In this document: piece by piece, positions 13,549 through 21,018 of the stretch | Numbering within the stretch: position 1 is the stretch's first letter | Layout of the letters: the number at the start of each line of letters is the position of its first letter | Assembly: GCA_029263945.1 (NCBI GenBank) | Contig: JARIDM010000072.1 | Location: 1 to 23,637, forward strand | Direction of reading: 5' to 3' | Source: Sporosarcina sp. | GTDB taxonomy: Bacteria > Bacillota > Bacilli > Bacillales_A > Planococcaceae | Length of the DNA: 23,637 nt | Notes under the pieces: generated by a model | What the model was told of the DNA's origin: nothing | Databases searched by the model: none | Seen by the model: only the letters and a program-made list of their open reading frames with translations | Made by a program: the position numbers and the translations under genes

Positions 13549-13684
13549 TCGTTTACCCTCCTTCAAAACGTCGTATACATTTGGCAGTTCCATGTTGAAA
13601 TCGACTTTCGCAAGTTGCGAATTTCTATCCTACAATTTATCTTTAACAATAAATGTGTTTCTCAATCAAATGGACAACAAGCCA

Positions 13685-14074
13685 TTACACACGGCGGCGT
13701 TTCGGTGGACGGCATCCGTTATGAGGAACTGGAGTTACGTCTCTGATTGCTGTTACTTCAAGACCAGCAGCTTGTAGTGAACGAATTGCAGCTTCACGAC
13801 CAGAACCAGGTCCTTTAACAGTTACTTCTAGAGTTTTTAAACCGTGTTCCATTGCTGTTTTAGCAGCTGTTTCAGCAGCCATTTGTGCAGCGAATGGAGT
13901 AGATTTACGAGAACCTCTGAAGCCTAATGCACCAGCACTTGACCATGACAGGGCATTCCCTTGCATATCTGTAATTGTGACAATTGTATTGTTAAACGTC
14001 GAACGGATATGTGCAATACCTGATTCGATATTCTTTTTCACGCGACGTTTACGAGTTACTTGTTTTTTTGCCAT
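13685..14074 (-). CDS. rpsK: 30S ribosomal protein S11
   Basis: 129 residues. S11 forms part of the platform of the small subunit next to the mRNA exit path. The segments GIAHIRSTFNNTIVTITD, SAGALGFRGSRKSTPFAAQ and VKGPGSGREAAIRSLQAAGL are family signatures, and the C-terminus PHNGCRPPKRRRV is the conserved basic end. Start ATG behind GGAGG; 29 bp separate it from rpsM. Confidence 0.98.
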   Translation of the reverse strand: MAKKQVTRKRRVKKNIESGIAHIRSTFNNTIVTITDMQGNALSWSSAGALGFRGSRKSTPFAAQMAAETAAKTAMEHGLKTLEVTVKGPGSGREAAIRSLQAAGLEVTAIRDVTPVPHNGCRPPKRRRV

Positions 14075-14103
14075 GTTAAGAAGAAACCTCCTTTACCTTT
14101 AAT

Positions 14104-14460
14104 TTATCTTCTAATTGCTCGTTTAGCGCCTTTACGAGTACGGGCGTTGTTTTTCGTGTTTTGTCCGCGTACAGGTAAACCACGACGGTGTCTCATACCA
14201 CGGAAACTACCAATTTCCATCAAACGTTTGATGTTAAGTGAAGTTTCGCGACGAAGGTCACCTTCAATTTTCAAGCTGTCAATCTCTGTACGAATTTTAT
14301 CAAGCTCTGCATCTGTAAGATCACGAACGCGTGTCTCTTCAGATACACCTGCTGCTGCTAATACTTTTTTCGCAGTCGTTTTACCGATTCCGAAAACATA
14401 TGTTAATGAAATAACAATGCGCTTATCGCGCGGAATGTCTACTCCAGCAATACGTGCCAT
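14104..14460 (-). CDS. rpsM: 30S ribosomal protein S13
   Basis: 118 residues. S13 sits in the small-subunit head, contacts the P-site tRNA and bridges to the large subunit. MARIAGVDIPRDKRIVISLTY, the helix-hairpin-helix GIGKTTAKKVL, and the C-terminal GMRHRRGLPVRGQNTKNNARTRKG are conserved. Slightly shorter than B. subtilis S13 (121 residues) because the Lys-rich tail is brief. AAGGAGG precedes the ATG, 24 bp after rpmJ. Confidence 0.98.
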   Translation of the reverse strand: MARIAGVDIPRDKRIVISLTYVFGIGKTTAKKVLAAAGVSEETRVRDLTDAELDKIRTEIDSLKIEGDLRRETSLNIKRLMEIGSFRGMRHRRGLPVRGQNTKNNARTRKGAKRAIRR

Positions 14461-14484
14461 ATAAATCGTGCACCTCCTTCTAAA

Positions 14485-14598
14485 TTAGCCTTGTCTTTGT
14501 TTATGTTTTGGATTTTCACAGATAACCATTACTCGGCCACGTCTGCGAATAACTTTACATTTTTCACAGATCGGTTTTACAGATGCTCTAACTTTCAT
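14485..14598 (-). CDS. rpmJ: 50S ribosomal protein L36 (zinc-binding form)
   Basis: 37 residues, translated by hand from the minus strand: starts MKVRASVKPICEKCKVIRRR and ends with ICENPKHKQRQG. Cys11, Cys14, Cys27 and His32 form the zinc ribbon, so this is the zinc-dependent C+ paralogue. It follows infA by 37 bp with GGAGG before the ATG, the standard infA-rpmJ-rpsM-rpsK-rpoA-rplQ order of Bacillales. Confidence 0.97.
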   Translation of the reverse strand: MKVRASVKPICEKCKVIRRRGRVMVICENPKHKQRQG

Positions 14599-14635
14599 CT
14601 TACACAACCTCCTTCATATTCCGGAGTGCAAAAGT

Positions 14636-14854
14636 TTATTTGAAACGGTACGTAATTCGACCGCGTGTTAAATCGTAAGGCGAAAGTTCCATAGTTACTT
14701 TGTCGCCAGGCAGGATGCGAATGAAGTGCATACGAATTTTACCTGACACATGTGCCAGTACCGTATGACCATTCTCTAACTCTACTTTGAACATCGCGTT
14801 TGGCAACGTTTCGACTACAGTTCCTTCAACTTCAATTACATCGTCTTTCGCCAT
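14636..14854 (-). CDS. infA: Translation initiation factor IF-1
   Basis: 72 residues, exactly the bacterial norm, a single S1-like OB fold that binds the ribosomal A site during initiation. MAKDDVIEVEGTVVETLPNAMF, NGHTVLAHVSGKIRM and RILPGDKVTMELSPYDLTRGRITYRFK match the family closely. A TTG directly before the ATG could add one residue, but the ATG lies 9 nt after AAGGGAG and gives the standard protein. Unusually, the next gene upstream is adk across a gap of about 440 bp; a promoter-like TATAAT at 15097-15102 may serve infA. Confidence 0.98.
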   Translation of the reverse strand: MAKDDVIEVEGTVVETLPNAMFKVELENGHTVLAHVSGKIRMHFIRILPGDKVTMELSPYDLTRGRITYRFK

Positions 14855-14999
14855 CAATCCTGTCTCCCTTCTATATCATTAAAGGTTCTCACCATCAATC
14901 GGCATTAGCGCCTTTAAAGCTTTCTCTAACATATGTCTGGAACGCAAGAGTGATGTTCGAAAGACGCCTGCCATATTTGTTTCCGAGAAGTAGGTTACG

Positions 15000-15013
15000 C
15001 CGCTATTAAGCGG
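15000..15013 (-). other. hairpin in the infA upstream region
   Basis: CCGCT and AGCGG form a perfect 5-bp stem with a 4-nt loop. It lies just downstream of a longer-range inverted repeat, TGGAAC (15061-15066 on the minus strand) with GTTCCA (15029-15034). Together they suggest a folded leader before infA, though each stem is short. Confidence 0.35.
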
Positions 15014-15096
15014 TGAACGCTTCTGGAATGGAACACAATCGTCCAGATTACCGTAGATCAGTTCCATGTCATGATGACAGCTCTTTCTCAAATCAT

Positions 15097-15125
15097 ATTA
15101 TACCTAATTTACATAGGGAAATACA
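15097..15125 (-). promoter_or_regulatory. possible internal promoter upstream of infA
   Basis: A perfect TATAAT lies on the minus strand at 15097-15102. The -35 region, TGTATT about 17 nt upstream, is poor. If used, transcription would start near 15090 and give infA a leader of about 235 nt. Confidence 0.4.
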
Positions 15126-15252
15126 CTTAGTAAGATTTGGAACTTCACGCCTCACTGAACTCCAGCAGCTCTCATGCCGGGCATCATATGCTTTTGCAGC
15201 TCTTTGTGAAATGCCCTTCCCCTCTAGCATCCACATGCTGCCTCGTCCCTTA

Positions 15253-15294
15253 TGCATAAATGCCAGGAAACGTATGATTGCATGTGCCAGGAAA
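15253..15294 (-). repeat. imperfect direct repeat downstream of adk
   Basis: On the plus strand TGCAT, a short spacer and TGCCAGGAAA occur twice: 15253-15270 with a 3-nt spacer and 15279-15294 with a 1-nt spacer. The pair begins 4 bp beyond the adk stop codon and may mark the scar of a rearrangement that removed map. Confidence 0.55.
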
Positions 15295-15297
15295 GGA

Positions 15298-15951
15298 TTA
15301 CTGTCCGTTTCCTTGAAGGATACCGTCCAGCTCTTTGAATACGTCATCAATGTCCTGTTGGCCATTAATATTTGATAGCACATTTTTAGCATTATAAAAT
15401 GCTAAAAGCGGTGCAGTTTGTGTCATGTTTACATCTAAACGATTCTTTACAGTTTCAGGATTATCATCCTCACGCTGATAAAGTTCGCCACCGTCCTTAT
15501 CACATTTCCCTTCAACTTTTGGTTGGTTGAATTGTAAGTGATAAGAAGTTCCGCATACTTTACAAATCCGACGCCCTGTTAATCGCTTAACAAGTTCCTC
15601 AGGATCTACTTCAATATTTAGAACATGTTCGATTTTACGGCCCATGTCCGCTAAAAGCGCATCAAGTGCTTCTGCTTGGGGTACAGTGCGGGGGAAACCA
15701 TCAAGTAGGAATCCTTTTTCGCAATCTGGTTTATTCAGTCTTTCACGTACAATCCCAATCGTCACTTCGTCTGGGACGAGTGCACCTTGGTCCATATATG
15801 ATTTCGCTTTTACACCAAGTTCTGTACCTTCACTAATTGCAGCACGAAACATGTCGCCAGTAGATATATGAGGTGTCTCGTACTTTTTAACAATACCGTC
15901 TGCCTGCGTACCTTTTCCGGCACCTGGCAAACCCATAAGTATGATATTCAT
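15298..15951 (-). CDS. adk: Adenylate kinase
   Basis: 217 residues. It interconverts AMP plus ATP with two ADP. P-loop GLPGAGKGT (8-15 core), the AMP-binding STGDMFRAA, LLDGFPRT and the LID domain are complete. The LID carries zinc ligands Cys130, Cys133, Cys150 and Asp153, the pattern of the Gram-positive zinc form. The ATG at 15949-15951 has GGAGG 9 nt upstream and gives MNIILMGLPGAGKGT, the standard N-terminus, so an in-frame codon six residues upstream is rejected. It follows secY by 38 bp. The C-terminus is normal and the usual next gene, map, is missing. Confidence 0.97.
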   Translation of the reverse strand: MNIILMGLPGAGKGTQADGIVKKYETPHISTGDMFRAAISEGTELGVKAKSYMDQGALVPDEVTIGIVRERLNKPDCEKGFLLDGFPRTVPQAEALDALLADMGRKIEHVLNIEVDPEELVKRLTGRRICKVCGTSYHLQFNQPKVEGKCDKDGGELYQREDDNPETVKNRLDVNMTQTAPLLAFYNAKNVLSNINGQQDIDDVFKELDGILQGNGQ

Positions 15952-15989
15952 ACGGTTAAGCCTCCACACTATACTTCAATAAATGAAGC

Positions 15990-17282
15990 TTATTTCATAA
16001 ATCCTTTATAATGACGTTTAACAAGTTGTGACTCAAGTTGTTTCATCGTCTCCAGTGCAACACCTACGACGATTAGCAAGCTTGTTCCACCAATTTGCAA
16101 AGATTGTGGAAGGTTTGCTAAATTGATGAAAAATATTGGCATAACAGCAACAGTTGCAAGGAATATTGATCCTACAAACGTCAATCTATACAAAGTACTT
16201 GTTAAGTAGTTTTGCGTATCTTGACCCGGGCGAATGCCAGGAATATAAGCCCCTTGTTTCTTCAAGTTATCTGCGACATTCTCAGGGTTAACCTGAATGA
16301 ATGCGTAGAAGTAAGTGAATGCAATAATTAATCCTAGATAGATAACCATCCCTGTTGGATTCGTATAATCAAAAGTTTTAACAATTGTATTCGTCACTTT
16401 GTTTTCTCCAAAGAATGTAGCCAATGACTGCGGAGTTATGAAAAACGCCGCTGCAAAGATTACTGGGATAACACCTGCTGCGTTAAGTTTCAATGGCATA
16501 TGCGTTTGTTGTCCACCCGTCGTTTGTCCACGACCTGTAGATCTTTTCGCATATTGAATCGGAATTTTTCTAAGTGCTTCTTGCACATAGATGACACCAA
16601 CTGTTATTGCAATGATGACTAATAGCAATAACACCATGATTCCTAATTTAATGAACAATGCGTCCCCCGCATCTTGGATTTGAGTTACGTACAGTTGGTT
16701 TGCTGCATTTGGTAGACCCGCGACGATTCCAGCGAAGATAATAATGGAAATACCATTTCCAACACCTCGTTCTGTAATCTTTTCACCAAGCCATAACAAG
16801 AATGCAGTCCCTGCAGTCAACACAATTGCAATTACAACATATGTCGCAATACTTTCGTCAGATATCAGTTGACCGCCGTACATTCGGTTAAATCCGAATG
16901 ACATTGCAGTTCCCTGGATAAAAGCAAGAATAATTGTGAAGTATCTTGTAAATTGCGCAAGTTTCCGTCTTCCGACATCCCCTTGCTTCGCCCACTCTGC
17001 AAACTTTGGAACGACATCCATCTGCAATAATTGCATAATGATGGACGCTGTGATGTATGGCATAATTCCCATCGTTAAGATCGAGAAGTTGGCCAGTGCA
17101 CCACCGCCAAAGACGTTAAGAAAGCCGATTAAACTACTATCAGTTTGTTGCAATGCTGTTGCATCTACTCCAGGAACTGGAATAAATGCGCCCAATCTAA
17201 AAGTGATTAGAACAAGCAATGTGAAGAAGATTTTATTTCTGATATCTCGAACGCGCATAAAGTTTGAGATTGTCTGAAACAT
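15990..17282 (-). CDS. secY: Preprotein translocase subunit SecY
   Basis: 430 residues, the channel-forming subunit of the Sec translocon in the cytoplasmic membrane. It begins MFQTISNFMRVRDIRNKIFFT and shows the expected series of ten membrane segments. The plug region after GAFIPVPGVDA, the ALANFSILTMGIMPYITASIIMQL segment near helix 2, and the long cytoplasmic loop with YAKRSTGRGQTTGGQQTHMPLKLN are family features. Its ATG overlaps the rplO stop by one base (TAATG), so translation is coupled to rplO. Confidence 0.98.
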   Translation of the reverse strand: MFQTISNFMRVRDIRNKIFFTLLVLITFRLGAFIPVPGVDATALQQTDSSLIGFLNVFGGGALANFSILTMGIMPYITASIIMQLLQMDVVPKFAEWAKQGDVGRRKLAQFTRYFTIILAFIQGTAMSFGFNRMYGGQLISDESIATYVVIAIVLTAGTAFLLWLGEKITERGVGNGISIIIFAGIVAGLPNAANQLYVTQIQDAGDALFIKLGIMVLLLLVIIAITVGVIYVQEALRKIPIQYAKRSTGRGQTTGGQQTHMPLKLNAAGVIPVIFAAAFFITPQSLATFFGENKVTNTIVKTFDYTNPTGMVIYLGLIIAFTYFYAFIQVNPENVADNLKKQGAYIPGIRPGQDTQNYLTSTLYRLTFVGSIFLATVAVMPIFFINLANLPQSLQIGGTSLLIVVGVALETMKQLESQLVKRHYKGFMK

Positions 17283-17722
17283 TATACCACCTCGGTTTGC
17301 CCGCCGGCTTTTTCAATAGCTTCTTTAGCAGATGCTGAGAATTTGTTAGCTTTTACAGTAATCTTTTTATTAAGCGTCCCATTACCTAGGATCTTAATTC
17401 CAGATTTTGCTTTGCTGACCATTCCGGACTCAAGTAACAATTCAATTGTTACTTCTGTGCCTTCATCGAACAGGTTTAGCTTATCAAGGTTAATAACCGC
17501 ATATTCTTTACGGTTAATGTTTGTAAATCCACGCTTAGGAAGTCTTTGGAAAAGCGGTGTTTGACCACCTTCAAAACCAAGACGTGTTCCGCCTCCAGAA
17601 CGAGCATTTTGACCTTTATGCCCTTTACCAGAAGTTTTACCAAAGCCAGATCCAATTCCACGTCCAAGACGTTTCCGTGAAGTACGTGAACCTTCTGCTG
17701 GTTTCATTTCATGTAATTTCAT
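17282..17722 (-). CDS. rplO: 50S ribosomal protein L15
   Basis: 146 residues, the same as B. subtilis. L15 is a late-assembling large-subunit protein with a long glycine- and arginine-rich N-terminal extension, seen here as RLGRGIGSGFGKTSGKGHKG followed by RSGGGTRLGFEGGQTPL. The C-terminal half is the globular L15/L18e domain. GGAGG lies 10 nt before the ATG. The last base of its TAA is shared with the secY start codon. Confidence 0.98.
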   Translation of the reverse strand: MKLHEMKPAEGSRTSRKRLGRGIGSGFGKTSGKGHKGQNARSGGGTRLGFEGGQTPLFQRLPKRGFTNINRKEYAVINLDKLNLFDEGTEVTIELLLESGMVSKAKSGIKILGNGTLNKKITVKANKFSASAKEAIEKAGGQTEVV

Positions 17723-17754
17723 TTTATTGGCACCTCCTTATTAAAAAATAGGAA

Positions 17755-17937
17755 TTAAAGTTCGTTTACTGTAACCAGGTGAGACACAACATTGATCATA
17801 CCGCGAACCGATACGTTATCTTGATGTGCTACGGTCTGATTAATTTTTTTAAGCCCTAGAGCTTCAATTGTTTTACGTTGTGTCGGTTTTGAACCGATAA
17901 CACTTTTCGTAAGGGTGATTTCAAGTTTTTTAGCCAT
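17755..17937 (-). CDS. rpmD: 50S ribosomal protein L30
   Basis: 60 residues, the normal size of bacterial L30. MAKKLEITLTKSVIGSKPTQRKTIEALGL and the closing DNVSVRGMINVVSHLVTV are conserved. The gene lies between rpsE and rplO with short spacers, and a GGGGGG purine run serves as the ribosome binding site. Confidence 0.97.
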   Translation of the reverse strand: MAKKLEITLTKSVIGSKPTQRKTIEALGLKKINQTVAHQDNVSVRGMINVVSHLVTVNEL

Positions 17938-17950
17938 TGTCTTTCCCCCC

Positions 17951-18451
17951 TTAACCTAGCAGTTCTTCTACAGTTTTTCCGCGCAATTTAGCAACGTCTT
18001 CTGCACGTTTCAAATTCTCTAGTCCTTGGATTGTTGCACGAACCATGTTAATCGGTGTGCTTGAACCAAGTGATTTAGAAAGAATATCTGTGATACCCGC
18101 TAATTCGAGTACAGCACGGACAGGTCCGCCTGCGATAACTCCTGTACCAGGTGCTGCAGGTTTAATAAGAACTTGACCTGCACCGAAACGTCCAAGAATT
18201 TCGTGTGGAGTTGTTCCTTTAACCATTGGTACAACAGTTAAGTTTTTCTTAGCATCTTCAATCGCTTTGCGGATTGCTTCTGGAACTTCTTGTGCTTTTC
18301 CAGTACCAAATCCAACTCGGCCATTTTTATCTCCGACAACAACAAGTGCTGTAAAACGGAAACGACGTCCGCCTTTTACAACTTTTGCTACTCGGTTAAT
18401 CGTGACTACGCGTTCTTCAAACTCGCTTTTGTTTTGATCATTACGACGCAT
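17951..18451 (-). CDS. rpsE: 30S ribosomal protein S5
   Basis: 166 residues. S5 helps keep decoding accuracy at the interface with S4 and shapes the mRNA entry site. The N-terminal dsRNA-binding-like domain contains VVKGGRRFRFTALVVVGDKNGRVGFGTGKAQEVPEAI, and the C-terminal domain contains VIAGGPVRAVLELAGITDILSKSLGSSTPINM. Conserved throughout, no anomaly. AAGGAGGG precedes the ATG, 22 bp after rplR. Confidence 0.98.
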   Translation of the reverse strand: MRRNDQNKSEFEERVVTINRVAKVVKGGRRFRFTALVVVGDKNGRVGFGTGKAQEVPEAIRKAIEDAKKNLTVVPMVKGTTPHEILGRFGAGQVLIKPAAPGTGVIAGGPVRAVLELAGITDILSKSLGSSTPINMVRATIQGLENLKRAEDVAKLRGKTVEELLG

Positions 18452-18473
18452 TAAATGTGTCCCTCCTTCTTAA

Positions 18474-18836
18474 TTAAAATTCTAGACCATTCTCACGTGC
18501 TGCTTCAGCTAATGCTTTCACACGGCCGTGAAATAGATAACCGCCACGGTCGAATACAACCGATTTAATGTCTTTTTCTAGTGCTTTTTTCGCAATCATT
18601 TCGCCAACTTTAGCAGCTGCTTCAGTATTAGCTTTTGAATCCGATCCGTAGTCTTTGTCCATTGTTGAAGCGCTCGCAAGCGTTACAGCATTAACGTCAT
18701 CTACCAACTGAGCATAAGTATGCTTGTTAGAACGATATACGTTTAGACGCGGACGTGATGGAGTTCCACTGATTTTCGTACGTACGCGTGAATGACGCTT
18801 TTTACGATCAGCATTTCTATCATTTTTTGTAATCAT
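18474..18836 (-). CDS. rplR: 50S ribosomal protein L18
   Basis: 120 residues, as in B. subtilis. L18 binds 5S rRNA together with L5 and brings it to the large subunit. RVRTKISGTPSRPRLNVYRSNKH and the end FDRGGYLFHGRVKALAEAARENGLEF are diagnostic. The chosen ATG (18834-18836) lies 8 nt after AAGGAG; a longer reading with six more codons would bury that site and is rejected. Confidence 0.97.
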   Translation of the reverse strand: MITKNDRNADRKKRHSRVRTKISGTPSRPRLNVYRSNKHTYAQLVDDVNAVTLASASTMDKDYGSDSKANTEAAAKVGEMIAKKALEKDIKSVVFDRGGYLFHGRVKALAEAARENGLEF

Positions 18837-18870
18837 CGGGGTCACTCCTTCCAAATACCTTCATGCGGTA

Positions 18871-19410
18871 TTATTTACCAGTTTTTCCTTCTTTTCTACG
18901 TACTTGCTCGCCTGCATAACGAACACCTTTACCTTTATACGGCTCTGGTGGACGCGTTTGACGGATGTTAGATGCAAGAGCACCAACACGTTCTTTGTCA
19001 ATGCCGCGGATAGTAATTTTCGTGTTTTCTGGAACCTCTACCTGAACGCCTTCTTCCGGTACAAACTCAACCGGGTGAGAATAGCCTACGTTAAGTACTA
19101 GTTTAGTTCCTTGAAGTTGTGCACGGTAACCTACACCTACAAGCTCAAGTGAACGTTCGAATCCTTTTGAAACACCTGTTACCATATTCGCAAGAAGTGA
19201 ACGAGTCGTTCCGTGAATAGAGCGATGTTCTTTCGATTCTGAAGGACGGATCAACGTGATCACATTACCTTCTTGCTCGATTTTAATTTCTGCATTTAAT
19301 TTATTAGTTAATTCGCCTTTAGGTCCTTTTACAATAACTTCGTTACCATCTTTGATCGTAACAGTTACGTCTGCAGGTACCTCGATTGGCATTTTTCCAA
19401 TACGTGACAT
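18871..19410 (-). CDS. rplF: 50S ribosomal protein L6
   Basis: 179 residues, two tandem L6 domains. It lies at the base of the L7/L12 stalk near the sarcin-ricin loop. MSRIGKMPIEVPADVTV, ELVGVGYRAQLQGTKLVLNVGYSHPV and GIDKERVGALASNIRQTRPPEPYKGKGVRYAGE are family segments. GGAGG precedes the ATG, 30 bp after rpsH. Confidence 0.98.
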   Translation of the reverse strand: MSRIGKMPIEVPADVTVTIKDGNEVIVKGPKGELTNKLNAEIKIEQEGNVITLIRPSESKEHRSIHGTTRSLLANMVTGVSKGFERSLELVGVGYRAQLQGTKLVLNVGYSHPVEFVPEEGVQVEVPENTKITIRGIDKERVGALASNIRQTRPPEPYKGKGVRYAGEQVRRKEGKTGK

Positions 19411-19440
19411 TCAATTGCACCTCCATTCAATTGTTACGTT

Positions 19441-19839
19441 TTACCAAACGTAAGCGAGTACTTCTCCGCCTACTTGTTTCGCACGTGCTTCTTTATCCGT
19501 AAGAACACCATTTGATGTAGAAACGAGGGCGATACCTAGACCATTCAACACTTTTGGAACTTCATTTGTTTTTGCATATACACGAAGTCCTGGCTTTGAA
19601 ATTCTCTTAAGACCTGTGATAACACGTTCGTTATCTTGGCCGTATTTAAGGAATATACGGATGATACCTTGTTTGTTATCTTTAACGAATTCAACTTCAC
19701 GAACGAAACCTTCACGTTTCAAGATTTCAGCAATTTCTTTTTTCATGTTTGATGCAGGTACTTCAAGCTTCTCGTGGCGAACCATGTTCGCGTTACGGAT
19801 GCGTGTAAGCATATCTGCTACCGGATCACTCATTGTCAT
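19441..19839 (-). CDS. rpsH: 30S ribosomal protein S8
   Basis: 132 residues. S8 binds helix 21 of 16S rRNA early in assembly; in E. coli it also represses the spc operon. MTMSDPVADMLTRIRNANMV and the C-terminal GLRVYAKTNEVPKVLNGLGIALVSTSNGVLTDKEAR are conserved. Two ATGs are possible; the first lies 8 nt after GGAGG and the second 14 nt, so the first is chosen, matching the MVMTDP type of N-terminus in B. subtilis. Confidence 0.98.
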   Translation of the reverse strand: MTMSDPVADMLTRIRNANMVRHEKLEVPASNMKKEIAEILKREGFVREVEFVKDNKQGIIRIFLKYGQDNERVITGLKRISKPGLRVYAKTNEVPKVLNGLGIALVSTSNGVLTDKEARAKQVGGEVLAYVW

Positions 19840-19869
19840 TCCATTGACCTCCTTCCCATAATTAGGGGT

Positions 19870-20055
19870 TTACCAACTTGCTTTTTTAACGCCGGGAATT
19901 TGTCCCTTATATGCTAACTCGCGGAAACAAATACGGCAAAGCATAAATTTACGATATACAGAATGCGGACGTCCACAACGTTCACAACGTGTGTACTCCT
20001 GCACTTTAAATTTGGCCTGACGTTTTTGCTTGGCAATCATTGATTTTTTAGCCAT
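19870..20055 (-). CDS. rpsN: 30S ribosomal protein S14 type Z (zinc-binding)
   Basis: 61 residues, the short zinc form. Cys24, Cys27, Cys40 and Cys43 in RCERCGRPHSVYRKFMLCRICF bind zinc, which distinguishes it from the longer zinc-free S14 paralogue some Bacillales keep for zinc starvation. The end GQIPGVKKASW is invariant. GGGAGG precedes the ATG; the gene lies between rplE and rpsH. Confidence 0.98.
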   Translation of the reverse strand: MAKKSMIAKQKRQAKFKVQEYTRCERCGRPHSVYRKFMLCRICFRELAYKGQIPGVKKASW

Positions 20056-20074
20056 GATTTCGCCTCCCTCTCTT

Positions 20075-20614
20075 TTACTTCTGGAACGGCATGCCGAACT
20101 GCTTTAATAACTCATGAGCTTCTTCGTCCGAGTTTGCAGTTGTAACGATGTTGATGTCCATACCACGGATTTTAGAAACTTTATCATAATCGATTTCAGG
20201 GAATATAAGTTGTTCTTTAACGCCTAGTGTGTAGTTACCACGTCCGTCGAATGCTCTCTTCGATACGCCGCGGAAGTCACGTACACGTGGCAATGAAACA
20301 GAAATCAACTTATCTAAGAACTCATACATACGCTCGCCGCGTAATGTAACTTTTGTTCCAATCGGCATTCCTTCACGAAGACGGAAACCAGCGATAGATT
20401 TCTTAGCTTTTGTTACAACTGGTTTTTGACCAGCAATGATTGTTAGATCTTCAACAGCAGCATCAAGTGCTTTTGTGTTTTGAACAGCATCGCCAACACC
20501 CATGTTGATAACAATCTTATCTACTTTAGGTACTTGCATAACAGATGTATATTCAAACTTGCTCATAAGAGCAGGTGTAACTTCTTTTACGAATTTCTCT
20601 TTAAAACGACTCAA
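20075..20614 (-). CDS. rplE: 50S ribosomal protein L5
   Basis: 179 residues. L5 carries 5S rRNA with L18 and forms an intersubunit bridge in the central protuberance. VMQVPKVDKIVINMGVGDAV, FRLREGMPIGTKVTLRG and FPEIDYDKVSKIRGMDINIVTTA are diagnostic. The start is TTG at 20612-20614 with GGAGG 9 nt upstream, and it overlaps the rplX stop (TTGA), so it should be translated in coupling with rplX. Confidence 0.98.
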   Translation of the reverse strand: MSRFKEKFVKEVTPALMSKFEYTSVMQVPKVDKIVINMGVGDAVQNTKALDAAVEDLTIIAGQKPVVTKAKKSIAGFRLREGMPIGTKVTLRGERMYEFLDKLISVSLPRVRDFRGVSKRAFDGRGNYTLGVKEQLIFPEIDYDKVSKIRGMDINIVTTANSDEEAHELLKQFGMPFQK

Positions 20615-20985
20615 TCCGAAGAACCTCCTTTCTTAATTTCCTTGCTGCTTAATTCATCGATGATTTCACCAGATTTAGTTGCAACACGGTATTTAACAAG
20701 GTGTTTAACACCTTTAATTTCTTTTTCTTCGTGCTTATATCCTACGCGAGTAGGCTCGTCTGTTTTAGGATCGATTAGCATAACGTTAGAGACATGAATT
20801 GCAGCCTCTACACTCATAATTCCACCTTGTGGGTTTTCCTGGTTAGGCTTCGTGTGTTTCTTAACGACGTTTACGCCTTCAACAAGCACGCGCTCTTTAC
20901 CTGGGAAGCTTGCAAGGATAACACCTGTCTTACCTTTGTCTTTCCCAGTGATAACTTTAACTTTATCGCCTTTTTTTACATGCAT
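20611..20985 (-). CDS. rplX: 50S ribosomal protein L24, C-terminally extended
   Basis: 124 residues against about 103 in B. subtilis. L24 initiates large-subunit assembly and lies near the tunnel exit. MHVKKGDKVKVITGKDKGKTG is the KOW motif, followed by VLVEGVNVVKKHTKPNQENPQGG and HVSNVMLIDPKTDEPTRVGYK. After RVGYK there is an insertion (KEIKGVKHLVKY) and the usual VATKSGEIID is followed by a further Ser/Glu/Lys-rich tail ending SSD. The extra tail runs into the rplE start and contains the rplE ribosome binding site. The extension seems genuine, not a lost stop, because the frame overlaps rplE by only four bases. Confidence 0.97.
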   Translation of the reverse strand: MHVKKGDKVKVITGKDKGKTGVILASFPGKERVLVEGVNVVKKHTKPNQENPQGGIMSVEAAIHVSNVMLIDPKTDEPTRVGYKHEEKEIKGVKHLVKYRVATKSGEIIDELSSKEIKKGGSSD

Positions 20986-21018
20986 TCTATCGCACCTCCT
21001 TGTTTGGAACTGTTGAAA

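Larger units (their letters stand above)
14855..15297. other. 443-bp spacer between adk and infA; map is absent
   Basis: In most Bacillales this interval encodes methionine aminopeptidase (map) and often a small KOW-domain protein. Neither is present intact. One short minus-strand stretch near 15160-15215 reads HKELQKHMMPG, reminiscent of the Map segment HEELKKHIKPG, but it is flanked by stops and may be chance. A 70-codon minus-strand frame (14879-15091) resembles nothing I know. The spacer also holds two direct repeats next to adk, a TATAAT box and hairpins listed separately. Confidence 0.5.

Noticed and set aside
15160..15215. A map pseudogene based on HKELQKHMMPG
   Set aside because: Only about a dozen residues match and stops flank them on both sides, too little to annotate.
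15013..15375. 120-codon plus-strand open frame over the adk end and the spacer
   Set aside because: It runs antisense to adk at its 3' half, shows no ribosome binding site or family motif, and has a shadow-frame composition.
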